Assembly: GCA_965153355.1 (NCBI GenBank)
Contig: OZ231126.1
Span: forward strand, 97,154,001-97,218,000
Length of the DNA stretch: 64,000 nucleotides
Origin: Flaccisagitta enflata
Lineage: Eukaryota > Chaetognatha > Sagittoidea > Aphragmophora
Direction: 5' to 3'
The notes under the pieces were generated by a model. It saw only the letters and a list, made by a program, of their open reading frames with translations. It was not told where the DNA came from and made no database searches. This document shows, piece after piece, positions 34,576-45,616 of this stretch. Each line of letters starts with the position of its first letter. The first letter of the stretch is position 1. The position numbers and the translations under genes are program-made.

Positions 34576-34736
34576 TTTTAAGTTTGATTTTCGATAAAAA
34601 GATACAATAAGGAGTCAGTTCAGTTCAGTTATTTTTGTCCTGCACGCGACTTATAGGTGTTGGCCTTGTTTGTCTATATTTATATAATAAACAATAATTT
34701 CTAGTGCATATCAGTAAAAAAAGGTTTGTATCTCTA

Positions 34737-34759
34737 TCTCTTTCTCTCTCTCTTTTTCT

Positions 34760-34852
<93 letters not shown>
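34737..34852. repeat. (CT)n microsatellite
   Basis: About 115 bp (CT)n with a few interruptions. Confidence 0.97.
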
Positions 34853-34854
<2 letters not shown>

Positions 34855-35098
34855 TCAGTGTGTGTCCAAACAAGGGGCCGCCATGGCGGCCCCGGCGGCT
34901 CCTTGCCATACGGCCCTGCCTATACCAATGATGACGAGGTGCCTAGATCAAGTCCAAATTGATTTTAAGAGTAGATTGGCTCTACTCATGCAAATGGAAC
35001 TTGAAAATTGCTTGGAAGCCATTTCTTTTCGAATGCTTTAGGGCCTTCTATACATGGGGGAACCATTTCACCCAAAAATCCCTGTCCATTGCACTAAC

Positions 35099-35231
35099 TG
35101 GCATCGGTTTTGGCGATTTTCAGCTTCTCCAAGACGTCTTGAAGGGAAGTCAGCAGCAGTTCGTCGTTTTCGTTGAAGAGGGCGACGCTCTCGCAACGAG
35201 ACAGGCGAGTCACTCTTTCGGCCTCAGACAC
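35099..35231 (-). CDS. ZFYVE1: ZFYVE1-like exon 6: strand before the P-loop
   Basis: Acceptor ATCTTTCAG before GTGTCTG, donor GATGCCA before GTTAGTG, phases 0 to 1. It encodes VSEAERVTRLSRCESVALFN followed by ENDELLLTSLQDVLEKLKIA. This corresponds to the ZFYVE1 segment just before the P-loop, where a hydrophobic strand is followed by an acidic turn and a helix. Phase 1 is completed by exon 7, giving a Ser before IKVLSIFG. Confidence comes from the family-like residue pattern and from phase agreement on both sides. Confidence 0.88.
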
Positions 35232-35499
35232 CTGAAAGATATGAGAAATATAAAGTGCTGTTCCAACATCTAAAATATACTGGCAATTAAAGCGTATCAG
35301 TAAATTTGTTGACGTTGTTGAGCAATTGTGTGTTTTGAGAGTGTTTTAGTGTTTATATGTGTTTGGGTGTGTTTGTATGTGTGTTTGTTTTTTTTTGCGT
35401 ATTTCTTTGTTTGAGTGTTTGTCTGTTTGTTTGTTTGTGTGTGTGTGCGCGCGTGCGTGCGTGCGAGCGCGCGCGCGTGACTTTTGTCGCACAAATGAC

Positions 35500-35762
35500 C
35501 TTGTTCCATGGATGATCCAACGAAAAGCAAGGCGCGACGTCGTCGAACTGACTCTCCTCATTTTGCGGCGTCACTTTCGACGTCGTCGGCGTCGTCGTCG
35601 TCGTCGTCGTCGTTCGTTGAGTTTTGGAAGATGATTGAAGATGATTTGGTCGACGATGATGATTCGTCTTGGAATTGGTCTGTAAGTCGGCTTCCGCGGC
35701 GACCTCGTCCAATATCGATTCCATCTCCTCCATCGCGGGGGCGGATCGAGAATGCGGAAGGC
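35500..35762 (-). CDS. ZFYVE1: ZFYVE1-like exon 5: acidic/Thr-rich linker
   Basis: Acceptor CTCTTCAAAG before GCCTTCC, preceded by a pure (CT)n tract, so a microsatellite forms the polypyrimidine tract. Donor TGGAACAAG before GTCATTT. Phases 1 to 0 match exons 4 and 6. The 87 codons begin LPHSRSAPAMEEMESILDEV, pass through a Thr run encoded by repeated ACG, and end FDDVAPCFSLDHPWNK. There is an acidic helix-like segment (MEEMESILDEVAAEA). The downstream intron is only 268 bp and contains a (GT)n/(GC)n tract. No known domain; the last piece of the expanded linker before the NTPase domain. Confidence 0.75.
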
Positions 35763-35779
35763 CTTTGAAGAGGAGAGGG

Positions 35780-35780
<1 letters not shown>

Positions 35781-35825
<45 letters not shown>

Positions 35826-35850
35826 ACAGGCAGACAGAGAGAGAGAAAAA
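35781..35850. repeat. (AG)n tract at exon 5 acceptor
   Basis: On the sense strand this is (CT)n ending about 18 bases before the exon 5 acceptor. Confidence 0.95.
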
Positions 35851-36216
35851 AATAGACAGGCAGACAGATAGAACAAAATGAGCGAGATGAAATTAACTTC
35901 CTAAATCATGCAAAAAATGCAAAAATTTGGCGGTGCCGTTTCTTTGTAGCATGATGGCAATGCTTCGCGGCAAGCAAGCGCCATAGGTCACAGTGCAAAC
36001 GAGTACGCAATTTGACAAGTCAAAACGATTTATATTATATTTTTTATCTTATCTATTCAAAGAATTTCATGTAGATAAAGGATTTGTGGTTGGTAATCAT
36101 CCATTTTTTGCATACAAAAACGTTTTTCTGTACCATATGCTTAGGAAATGTGAGAAAAAAGCATGCGAAATTGATGGATTTTTAACAGAAATTGATTCTT
36201 GTGCATTGACATGTCT

Positions 36217-36359
36217 CGCGTAAAAAACCGAATCTGTCTCTGAATTCAAAATTTTGCATTTTGAAAAACATGGCATCAGTCTAAACACTTTTAAGAAACA
36301 GGCCATGTGTTTAGAAATGCAAAATTTTGCATTCAGAGACAGATTCGGTTTTTTACGCG
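36217..36359. repeat. 143-bp near-perfect inverted repeat
   Basis: CGCGTAAAAAACCGAATCTG and CTCTGAATTCAAAATTTTGC are inverted at the other end; arms about 45 bp around a loop of about 50 bp. Confidence 0.85.
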
Positions 36360-37433
36360 GCAACAACTAAAGTTTTCGGTGCAATTTTTTTCCAAGAATT
36401 ATGTTGTTTCACTGAGTATGCTGCGACTTTACCAATGCGAGATCAATACCATTGGTCACTTAACCGGTTTTTAATTAATTTAGGGAGTATAAAGCATGCA
36501 TAACACTTTAGTCTTTGCCACATTTCTGCTGCATAGCAGCGTATTCTATCACAGTACAGAACGATTTGTCAAATTTGGCGCTGTTCTGCACCACGACATA
36601 GTGTGGCAGATGTCGCCCGCCAAGAATGGTAAAAAATGGAGAAGGGAGGAATGAAGGTAGGACAGAGGGGCCGGAGAGAAAGAGGGAAAGCTTGCTGTTG
36701 CCGTGCAAATTTGACGGAATCCGCGGTAGCACTGTCGCAGGGCAATTTATCTCCCAGTGAGTTCTAGGGACCTGTACAAAGCTCTTGGTGGAATAAAACC
36801 TCATTTGCATATTGCAGTCATTTGTTTTGTAGCCGTTCTTTCAACAAGAATAGTATCTTCCTCAGCATCATGTTTTACTTCAATCATGAGACGAACGAAA
36901 GGCTAGATGATAAAGTAAAGTCAAATTAGTGAGCAAGTATGAAAAATTCTATCCTAGAATCATTTTTCTCACAAATACGACTGCATTTTGTACAAAGGGT
37001 TCATCATACTAAAACTATCAATTATAACAAAATTGAAGTTGTGGCGCTACTCGCCTTTTTCTCGCTTTTGTTACGAACTTACGTTGAGGGCTTTGTGCAA
37101 GAGAAGTTTTTTTTCTCAGTTGAACTTACTTCATGTTTGGCCTTCTAGTCTTTTGACACTGCCCCGCGCAACTATACATCGCTAAGGTAGTTGAGAAACA
37201 AATTGTTGTAGACAAAAACGACAACAACACTTACCACAATGACAACCACAACAATAGCAACAACAACATATCTTGAGACTCTAGATACTTCATAACAAAA
37301 ATTACACATAATATAAACATAGTTATAAAAACTTGCAAATGTAATTTCAATTCGACAACTACTCAACAGAAGAAAAAAATCCATAACCAAGTGCCTCTAG
37401 GGATGAAAAAATTCTCATTTTCTTCGCATTCAC

Positions 37434-37725
37434 CTTGGGTCTTCAAGTCGCGGCTTGAATCTTTTCCATTTTCAATTCCTTTGAGCAAAGGGGGACAATC
37501 ATCAGAGGCTAGATCAGCACTGGCTTCAGCGATACTGGAAATCAGGCCTGATGTGGCAGATTTCGAAATGCCACCAAATGTGGGTTTAGTTTCTTGTGTG
37601 GGTTTTTGTCGGTCCGTGGTAGACGCTGATGAGGTGTTGGTGGTGGAGGTGGCCGCAGCAGACTTGAGAGTTGAGGCGGTGGCTGCGTTGAAAGTCGCGA
37701 TGCCGTTGTAGCGATGAAACGTTTT
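37434..37725 (-). CDS. ZFYVE1: ZFYVE1-like exon 4: Ala/Ser/Thr-rich linker
   Basis: Acceptor CTCTTAACAG before AAAACG, donor GACCCAAG before GTGAATG, phases 0 to 1. It encodes 97 codons: YNGIATFNAATASTLKSAAA, a Ser/Thr-rich run, then TFGGISKSATSGLISSIAEA and ASDDCPPLLKGIENGKDSS. The NGIA motif echoes the NGI repeats of exon 3. The opposite strand also carries an open frame over this region, but the minus-strand frame is favoured by bounding splice sites and by phase agreement with exons 3 and 5. No domain recognised; likely a flexible linker ahead of the NTPase domain. Confidence 0.72.
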
Positions 37726-37834
37726 CTGTTAAGAGACAGTTGGAGTTGTTGCGGTATTTATTCATGTACCGTTTTAATCTCTTCTATGACTCAAAGGACT
37801 TCTAGGAAAAGTAAAAAAGATCTGAACAGTATCT

Positions 37835-39302
37835 GGGTCCGCGACGAAGGGGGGTTAAAGATCACCAATTCCATAAGATCGCTATGACCAAAAGATCGCT
37901 AACCCTGTAAGTTTGCTAAAACTATAAGTCTTTACATTTAGAGCCTCCATACAAAGTTTCATGCAAATCCGTTGAATAACGTTATGCATGTTTTTCACTT
38001 TTAGGCTAGTTGGGTGGTAGGCTGGTTTGGATAAATAGTGTGCATTTGGGTAATCTTAGGGAATTCACTTGTTTTCACTTGTTTTTTCCAGCAAGGGCAA
38101 ATCTTTAATTCAAGCGCACTCGAGTTAAAACATACAAAACCAAATCCACACCTTTCCCAAAATCTATCTATAACCCAACCCTATCCCTAACCCTAAAACC
38201 CACCCCATCCCTAACCCTACCCCTAACCCTAAAATACTACCCGCGTAAAAACACTAAAACAAAAGACACAAATTGAAATCCCTAACGTGACCGTGCAGTT
38301 GTTGAGTTCTTCCATTTAGAGACTCCATACCAAGTTTCAACCAAATTGTTTGAAAAATGTCCAATTTATGCAAGTTTTTAGTTGCGGACACGCAACTCTA
38401 TAAGAGGCTTTGTCCGTCTGTCGGTCCGTCTGTCGGTCCGTCTGTCGGTCCGTGAACACAGGTCGAAAAAGTGCGAAAACGGGCGTTTGAGATGCTTTTG
38501 GAGTATGTGTCTGTGTTGGGAAGGGGTTTGGGTGGGGCGTTGGGTGTGGATGGGGGGTTGGCTGCCCCTGCCCACTTATCCGCAACAACATTGTGACCCC
38601 GCGTCACTTGTTCACTTTAAGTCCAGTAAGCTGGTTGGGTGGTAGGTCAGTTTGGTTGGTTAGCATGCTCTAACATAAATAAATCACATACATGTGTTGA
38701 GTCCTTCCAGTTAGAGACTCCATGCCAAATTTCAACAAAATGTGTTGAAAACTGCCAAAGATATGCACATTTTTTACTTTTAGGCTGGTAGGCTGGTTGG
38801 GTGGTAGGCTGGTTTGACAGGATGAATAATGTGTATATGTTGAGTTCTTCCATTTAGAGACTCCATACCAAGTTTCAACCAAATTAATTGAAAAATGAAA
38901 AATGAAAAATGAAGTTATGGAAGTTTTTCACTTTTTGGTTGGCAGGCTGGTTGGGTGGTAGGTCGGTTTGGCCAATTAGCGTGCTCAAATGCATATAATT
39001 CACATACATATGTTGAGTCCTTTCATTTAGAGACTCCACACTAAATTTCAACCAAATCAGTTGAAAAATGCCAAGTTATTCACGTTTTTCACATTTAGGC
39101 CGGTTGGGTTGGTCGGATCACAAAAATTGGATAGGATGTAAAGCGCCTTACCCTAGTACAACTTCCACTAATTATGAACCAAATCAGTCAAAGCATATAA
39201 AAAGTTATCCATTTTTTAAAATCCGTGACGACAACGACGACGACGATGACACCCACCCGCCTTGAATTATAGTCCGCGTGGGAATGATATTCCGTCGCGG
39301 AC
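37835..39302 (+). mobile_element. GGGTCCGCGAC element with about seven 162-bp internal repeats
   Basis: Starts GGGTCCGCGACGAAGG, ends with a strong hairpin GTCCGCGTGGGAAT, GAT, ATTCCGTCGCGGAC then AAAAA. Repeat units of 162-165 bp, one containing the HINE-like element 38380-38612. Also holds degenerate CCCTAACC repeats at about 38175-38240. Confidence 0.8.
38380..38612 (-). mobile_element. HINE-like element inserted in a 162-bp tandem repeat
   Basis: AGTTGCGGACACGCAACT hairpin, GTCC/GTCT core, end GTGACCCCGCGTCACTTGTT. Neighbouring repeat units (for example GCAAGTTTTTCACTTTT at about 1895) give the empty site. Confidence 0.9.
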
Positions 39303-39528
39303 AAAAATTTGTAGCAAATGAGTTACAATCATTCTCATGATATCGGAAATTGAAAAATGGCTTCAAAGGAGGAGGGCACTCAAGGCCGAATACTCATCTG
39401 AAAATGGGGCAATTAGTTCTCAAACTGTACAGAGTTAAACTTGTAGCGGTTTACTTATTCTTACTAGAGCAGTGTTTAAATGAACTTAAAAAAATTTAGA
39501 CTTCATTTGCATCACTCTCCATGTTTTA

Positions 39529-39654
39529 TCTTGCGGACACGCGACTCTACACCTTGCCGCGTCGTTATGTATATCTGTCTGTCAGTCCGTCTGTCACATG
39601 TTTGAATTGCAGGCGGTTTTTGCATTACTGCTCCTGCCCAACCTTTATGCAACT
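39529..39654 (-). mobile_element. HINE-like element, truncated
   Basis: TTGCGGACACGCGACTCTAC start, GTCTGTCAGTCCGTCTGTC core, CTGCTCCTGCCC; no TTGTT end. Confidence 0.65.
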
Positions 39655-40542
39655 GGATTTCAATGTTTCTTTCTTTGGAATAGGTAAAAAAGTATTGTAA
39701 AAAAAAAAAGATAAAATAGTCTTTTTCACAAAAGAAATAAACCAGTCTTTTACAGTCAGTGGACAAACCGGTATAGGTATAAATCTCTATGGGTTGTGAT
39801 GATTCTTAGAGAAAGATCATTTCAAATGTAAGGTTAATCACTAAGTTGAAAAAGCTTTCTTGACTTAGGAATTAACTAAGATCAGAGACATTTCTACAGA
39901 GAGGCCATGCAAAATGATGAAAAATCATGTTTTTCAATAAGTCATGATGACCAATATATTTAGACATGAAATTTTGTGTAGATTACAAATCTAAAGGTCC
40001 CACTAAGCATATGAGCAGTCATGGTATGCTGGAACAGCTCGTCAACAGCGTCATTGAAGGACCTCTTAATAAATCATGTAAAAACTATATGCAGCAGAAG
40101 TTATTTATTTTCAGATAAGTTAGTTTCACAGCTATAAATGTGATAAGTCAAAAAACAAAGATAAGAATCAGGGTGGGCTGGAGCTGCTCGTCAACTGCAT
40201 CACTGAAGGATCCCCTCCACAAAAAACTATGCAAAATGATGAAAAATCATGTATTTCAAAAAATCATTATGACAATGTATTCAGACACGAAATCTTGTGA
40301 AGATTATAGATCTGAAGGTGTTACTAGGCATATGAGCACTCAAGGTATGCTGGAACGGCTCGTCAACAGCATCATTGAAGGCCTTTATAAAAAATCATGT
40401 AAAACTATACGTAGCAGAGGTTATTTATTTCAGATAAGTAACATTCACAGTTATAAGGGTAATAAGAGGAAAAAGATTTGAATCAGGGTGGGCTGGAGCT
40501 GCTTGTCAATTGCATCACTAAAGGATATATCCACAATTCAAT

Positions 40543-40761
40543 AACAAGTGACGCAAGGTCAACATATCAATGCGGACGGGTGGGCAGAGGCATACAAACC
40601 CCATCCACACCCAAACTCCCACTCCCACACACATTAAAAAACTCAAACAGTGTCTAAAGCACTTGTTTTTCCACTTTTCGATTCAATCACTACAGACAGA
40701 CAGACCAACAGACTGACTAACCAACAGACACAGTCTCTTATAGAGTTGCCTGTCCGCAACT
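40543..40761 (+). mobile_element. HINE-like element, GTGAC subfamily
   Basis: AACAAGTGACGCAAGGTCAA start to AGTTGCCTGTCCGCAACT, with a GACC core; inserted in the left arm of the 39753-45372 inverted repeat. Confidence 0.85.
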
Positions 40762-41301
40762 AAAAAGAGAAACAAAATTTTGAATGAGGATGCTTTGAAG
40801 CTGCTTGTCAATTGCATCACTAAATGATCCCCTCCTCGACCTCTATGTTCCCAGTGCAAGAACATTTTCTTGCTGTAAAATCTTTGAAATTTAACAGAGA
40901 TTCGAAAAATTTGAAGAAACTCCGTATCAAATCAAAAAAACTGAGCATTGAATTAAGGGGTGCTGGAGCTGTTTGTCAACTGCATCATCAAATAAATAAA
41001 AAATGATGCAAATTCCATGTACAATATACATTGAATATTTGGTGTGACCCCTTTGCGCATCAACAACTGCCTTTATTTGCCTTGGGATGCTTTTGTAGAG
41101 AAACTTTAGGTAGAATGGCGCGATCTTTCTCTACACTTTGAGTGTGAACATTTTCAATTGTTTCAGATATTGCTCGCTTTTTGATCTGTAGAATTTCAAA
41201 GAGCTACAATTGCGCTTTTATCAACCAAAGAAATCTGACAAGCACCACTCATGGTATGAATAACAGAAGAAAAAAATCAGGAATGATACTAATGCCAATT
41301 G

Positions 41302-41416
41302 AACAAGGCCATGTAGGCCAATACGTGTGGATTGTTGAACGAATGCGTTACCCGACCATCCAACCGACAGACCAACTGACAGACACAGCCAGTTACAGAG
41401 GTGCTTTGTCGCACCT
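41302..41416 (+). mobile_element. HINE-like element, AGGTGC hairpin, 115 bp
   Basis: AACAAGGCCATGTAGGCC start, ATGCGTTACC, GACC core, hairpin AGGTGCTTTGTCGCACCT, then AAAAA. Confidence 0.85.
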
Positions 41417-41649
41417 AAAAATTACATGTATGCTACTGGATTGGCAGTGAAAACAACGAGAAACTTGATGCCTTTTTTCTACATTTTTCAACCTAAGGAG
41501 CAATCTTGTATTGCATGTCAATTTTAAACGCCTAAAGATAATTGAATGCGGTTTGCGGCATTCAATTGGAAATTTGCTTTAGTTTCTGAATCTCACAGAT
41601 TTTTTAATGAATCAAATTACTAGGAGTAGAGATATTGCTTGATAAGTGA

Positions 41650-41801
41650 GGTGACAAACATGTGATCTAGATAGTATTGTTGCGGATTGATGAGCAGGGG
41701 CCTCCAAATCCCACCCACACCCCAACCCCCACTCCAACCACCCACACACACAGGGGCATATTTGGAGGGGTAGCCATGGTGACCCCTAACTATCAGGCAC
41801 A

Positions 41802-41877
<76 letters not shown>

Positions 41878-41985
41878 AATAAGGAATGGAAAGGTTGACA
41901 GCGGCAGCTGGGAGGAAGAAGACCACCCATAAACGCTGAATCAGCATATTAAGACAGACCTACCAACAAACCAACCAGCAGACAA
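41650..41985 (+). mobile_element. HINE-like remnant with internal (GA)n
   Basis: TTGTTGCGGATTGATGAGCAG, repeated CCCACCCACACCCC, a 65-bp (GA)n tract and a short CAACCAGCAGACAAAG core; ends unclear. Confidence 0.45.
41807..41872. repeat. (GA)n microsatellite
   Basis: 66 bp pure (GA)n. Confidence 0.97.
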
Positions 41986-41999
41986 AGTGGGTTTTGACA

Positions 42000-42620
42000 G
42001 TGAGCATCCAAAGGCAAGATTGAGCGTGTCAACAGGAGCCAAAATAGAAAATCTTATGAGTGTAAAAATGAAAAATAACATAAAGCAAATTACTGAAGTG
42101 AATCAAATCAAATATATTACTGCAAAATTTGCATTTGAATAGGAAAAAAGAGCAAGTATAGTTATCAATAACTAAATACATTCACTAAAAGAAATTCAAA
42201 ATCCTATTTTTGTTCACTGATATGGGGCTTGTCAAAATCATAACTTTGCATGAAAAATGATCATACACAAAAATGAAGAAAATAACTTGCTTCCAAAATT
42301 GATTATGGAGAGGGCTATGTTTTTGAAAAAGCAAAATTTGTTTGCATTTGTGAATCTCATAATTTTGATGGCAGCAAAAACATAGAAAGTGTGAGCAAGA
42401 TTTCACTAAAAACCCTGTTTGAAGGTTGTTTAGAGGTCAGCATATAATAGAGATATGCACACATAGTGTTTCTGGAGACCATTCAGGCCTAGGCAAGTAT
42501 TTGTGGTATGATTATCTTTCCACCATAGTTGAAAAGATGGGATGAAACACTACATGTTGCCTTCAACGCTCGCCATCTTATAGCTGTGCGTGCAAGTGAC
42601 AAAAAACTTAATCTTTTGCA
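42000..42620 (+). repeat. 620-bp dispersed repeat, copy 1
   Basis: GAGCATCCAAAGGCAAGATT start; TAGTTATCAATAACTAAATA-like, CCAAAATTGATTATGGAG and GAGGTCAGCATATAA segments recur in order at 51310-51940. Confidence 0.75.
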
Positions 42621-43379
42621 GATAGAGCAAAGATGACCAGATTGGTCAAGAATACTCGTCAATTTATCATTGTTTTGTATTTCATTATTTTTCAAACATT
42701 GGGGCACAACTTGCTCAGACTTGCTCAGCAATTATTTCACCCAAAAAGTTTTTTTGGCTCATAAATTTTGCATGAATAAACCGTAGATATTTTAGAACAA
42801 ACACGTAGCACAATTGAGGTTTCTTCCATTACAGTTGTAGTTCATGGGAATGTACTTTTGAGTGATTCAGTTGACAAATACTTACAGCACACTCTTATTC
42901 AGTACTTTTTGCTCTAATTCTATGCATATCAGAAATCTCAAAGATTTTACAGTCAAAGAGAATTCTTTGCATTAGAAACCACTCAAGTTGTGGATGTGAT
43001 CCCTCAGTGATGCACTTGACAAGCAGCTCCAAAACCCCCTGATGCAATCTTTTTTTCATCTTATTGCATCAAATGCCTTGAAATTTATTCATCTGAGAAT
43101 AAAATTACCTTTGGTGCATTTAGTTCTACATGAGTTGTATAGAGGGCCCTCGATGATGCTGTTGACGATTAGTTCCAATATTTTTGACTGCTCAAATGCC
43201 AAGTGACATCTTCAGATTTGTAATTGGGACAAAATCATTTGTCTAAATACATTTGACAAGATAACTTTTTAAAAACATAATTTTCCATTATTTTGCATGG
43301 TTTCCCCTGCCCTGGAGGGGACCCTTCAGTGATGCAGTTGACACGCAGGTACAACATACCCTTATTCAAATCGATTTTT

Positions 43380-43767
43380 AGTCGCGTGCACGCGACTCTA
43401 CAACCCGCTTTGTCGGTCCGTCGGTCCGTCGGTCCGTTGGTCCGTCGGTCCGTCCGTTGGTCTGTCCGTCCGTCCGCCTGTCACACTTTACTTTTTTGTA
43501 CTCTAATGTCAACTTTTAGGTCATTTTAAGTCATTTTGAGTCATTTATAGTTATTCTAAGTCATTTTGAGTCAGTCTAAGTCATTTTAAGTCATTTTAAG
43601 TCATTGTAAGTTATTTTAAGTTATTTTTGGTTTTTTGGTTTTTTAGTCATTTTAAGTTAATTTTGGTCATTTTAGGTCATTCTAAGTCATTGAAAGTCAT
43701 TCTAAGTCATTCTAAGTCATTCTTTGTCTGTAAGTCTCGCACGCGACTTATAGGTGTTGGCCTTGTT
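43380..43767 (-). mobile_element. HINE-like element with short TCATTTTAAG array
   Basis: AGTCGCGTGCACGCGACT palindrome, (GTCC GTCG)n core, about 20 AAGTCATTTT units, end GACTTATAGGTGTTGGCCTTGTT-like. Same subfamily as 32624-34670. Confidence 0.9.
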
Positions 43768-43785
43768 TTTTCTTCATATTCTTTA

Positions 43786-44313
43786 CCATCTTGGCCATAA
43801 ATATACGGACAGTAGGTGTATAAGGTAATTGATTGATTAGAAGCGTACTACAAATACATCAGAATGTATCTTATATTAAGTCTGACCATGTTGGGCATCC
43901 ACCGCCGCCTGAACACGCTTTGGCATCGACTCGAAGAGAGACTGGAGCTACTCTGAAGTGATGTGGATTCACACCTCTTATGCAATTCATTTCAGCCCCA
44001 TTTTAAATGTTGTTTTCCAGTGTTTCTACAGGTTTTCCACTTGAATCTTTGAAATCTCAATTGGATCGAGATCTTACAGTACATTTTGCGCAGTGCGCCA
44101 GTGCACCATCTTCCATGAACTTAAAAAGAGCAAATGTTTTCTTTATTTGGCTTATTTCTAAACAAAAAAAAAAAAAAAAACACAGGAACCAGCTTGGTCT
44201 CATTTGATAGATTTTTTGACGATGCAAATTTTGCAAAAAAATCATCTCAGTGCGTTTAAAACTAAGAGAGTTATGACACTTTAAAGCTGTCTGTATATTT
44301 ATGGCCAAGATGG
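43786..44313. mobile_element. Tc1/mariner-type MITE, TA TSD
   Basis: CCATCTTGGCCATAAATATA inverted at the right end, TA on both sides. The empty site appears in the sister unit at about 44632 (TTTACAAAGCTGTAAAAGTT). Interior resembles Tc1 non-coding sequence; no transposase frame. Confidence 0.88.
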
Positions 44314-44699
44314 TACAAAGCTGTGAAACTTACTTATCTAAAAACATAATTAGTTCAGCTGCTTACAATTCCACAAGAGTCGTGGAGAGGCCCTTTAATT
44401 ATGCTGTTGACAAGCTGTTCCAGCATGCTTTGTGTGCTCAAATGCCAAGTGACGCCTTCAGATTTGTAATCTGCACAAAATTACATGTCTGTATAAATTG
44501 GTCATGATGACTTTTTGAAAAACATAATTTTTCATTATTTTGCATGGCTTCTCATGGAGGGGATCCTTCAATGATGCAGTTGACAAGCAGGGCAACACAC
44601 TCTTAATCAGATCTTTGTTATTCCTCATACTGTTTACAAAGCTGTAAAAGTTACTTATCTGATAACAAAAAAACTTCCGCTGCATATAGTTCTACATGA

Positions 44700-45372
44700 G
44701 TTGTGGAGAGGTTTTACATGATTTTTTGAGAGGTCCTTTAATGATGTTGTTGACGAGCTGTTCCAGCATACCTTGAGAGCTTATATGCCTAGTGGCACCT
44801 TCAGATTTGTAATCTACACAGAATTTCTTGTCTGAATACATTGATTTTATAATTTAAATGACATTTTGAAGAACATGATTTTTCATCATTTTGCATTGTC
44901 TCTTGTGGAAGGGATCCTTCAGTGATGCAGTTGACGAGCAGCTCCAGCCCACCCTGATTCAAATAATTGTTTTTTCCACTTATTACATTTATAGCTGTGA
45001 AACTTACTTATCTGAAAATAAATAACTTCTGCTGCATATAGTTCTACATGATTTATTGAGAGGTCCTGCAATGATGCGGTTGACGAGCTGTTCCAGCATA
45101 CCTTGACTGCTCATATGCTTAGTGGAACCTTCATATTAGTAATCCACACAAAATTTCATGTCTGAAAACATTTATCATTATAACTTTTTGAAAAACACGA
45201 TTTTTCATCATTTTACATGGCCTCTCTGTAGAAATGTCTCTGATCTTAGTTATTTCCTAAGTCAAGGAAGCTTCTTTGACTTAGTAATCAACCTAATCTC
45301 TGAAATGATCTTTCTCTGAGAAATATAACTACCGATAGAGATTTATACCTATACCGGTTTGTCCACTGACTG
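44700..45372. other. Right arm of the 5.6-kb inverted repeat
   Basis: Tandem units with TTGACGAGCTGTTCCAGCAT, inverted relative to 39753-40500; non-coding. Confidence 0.75.
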
Positions 45373-45616
45373 TTTAGAAACCCTATGAGGAAGTTAAATC
45401 AAAAACCACTCTTGTTAGAATTGAAAATGAGGGATATTATTTTTTATTCCACTCTTATCTGAATTCGATTAGAGTGTGTTTAATTTCCACTCTAGTCCGA
45501 AATTCGGCCTAGAGTGGTTCCCCCTTTCAAACTCAAAGGACCAATAATTCGTTACCAACTTTCCATTATCTACAGACTTCGTTTCCTCCACAAAAGAATT
45601 TAGTGAAGAGCTATAC

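Larger units (their letters stand above)
32624..34670 (-). mobile_element. HINE-like element expanded to 2 kb by two internal satellite arrays
   Basis: Starts with the perfect palindrome AGTCGCGTGCACGCGACT and a GGTC core and ends GCACGCGACTTATAGGTGTT, GGCCTTGTT. Between are about 1.1 kb of (TCATTTTTGG)-like units (32712-33815) and about 0.75 kb of (GTCTGGTTTGA)-like units (33816-34575). Copies at 43380 and 55443 share both ends with short arrays. Confidence 0.88.
39753..45372. mobile_element. Large inverted repeat (5.6 kb) with about 310-bp tandem units
   Basis: CAGTCAGTGGACAAACCGGT at the left is inverted at the right, with TTTA on each outer flank. Arms contain tandem units with CTCGTCAACTGCATCACTGA and GATGAAAAATCATG. 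The interior carries HINE-like copies, a 620-bp dispersed repeat and a TA-flanked MITE. Confidence 0.82.

Noticed and set aside
35508-35768. Plus-strand open frame with Ser run
   Set aside because: Shadow of exon 5 on the other strand.
37391-37711. Plus-strand 106-codon open frame
   Set aside because: Opposite-strand shadow of exon 4, which has matching splice sites and phases on the minus strand.
41030-41200. Functional Tc1 transposase near TTTGGTGTGACCCCTTTGCG
   Set aside because: The sequence resembles Tc1 terminal non-coding regions only; no transposase frame follows.
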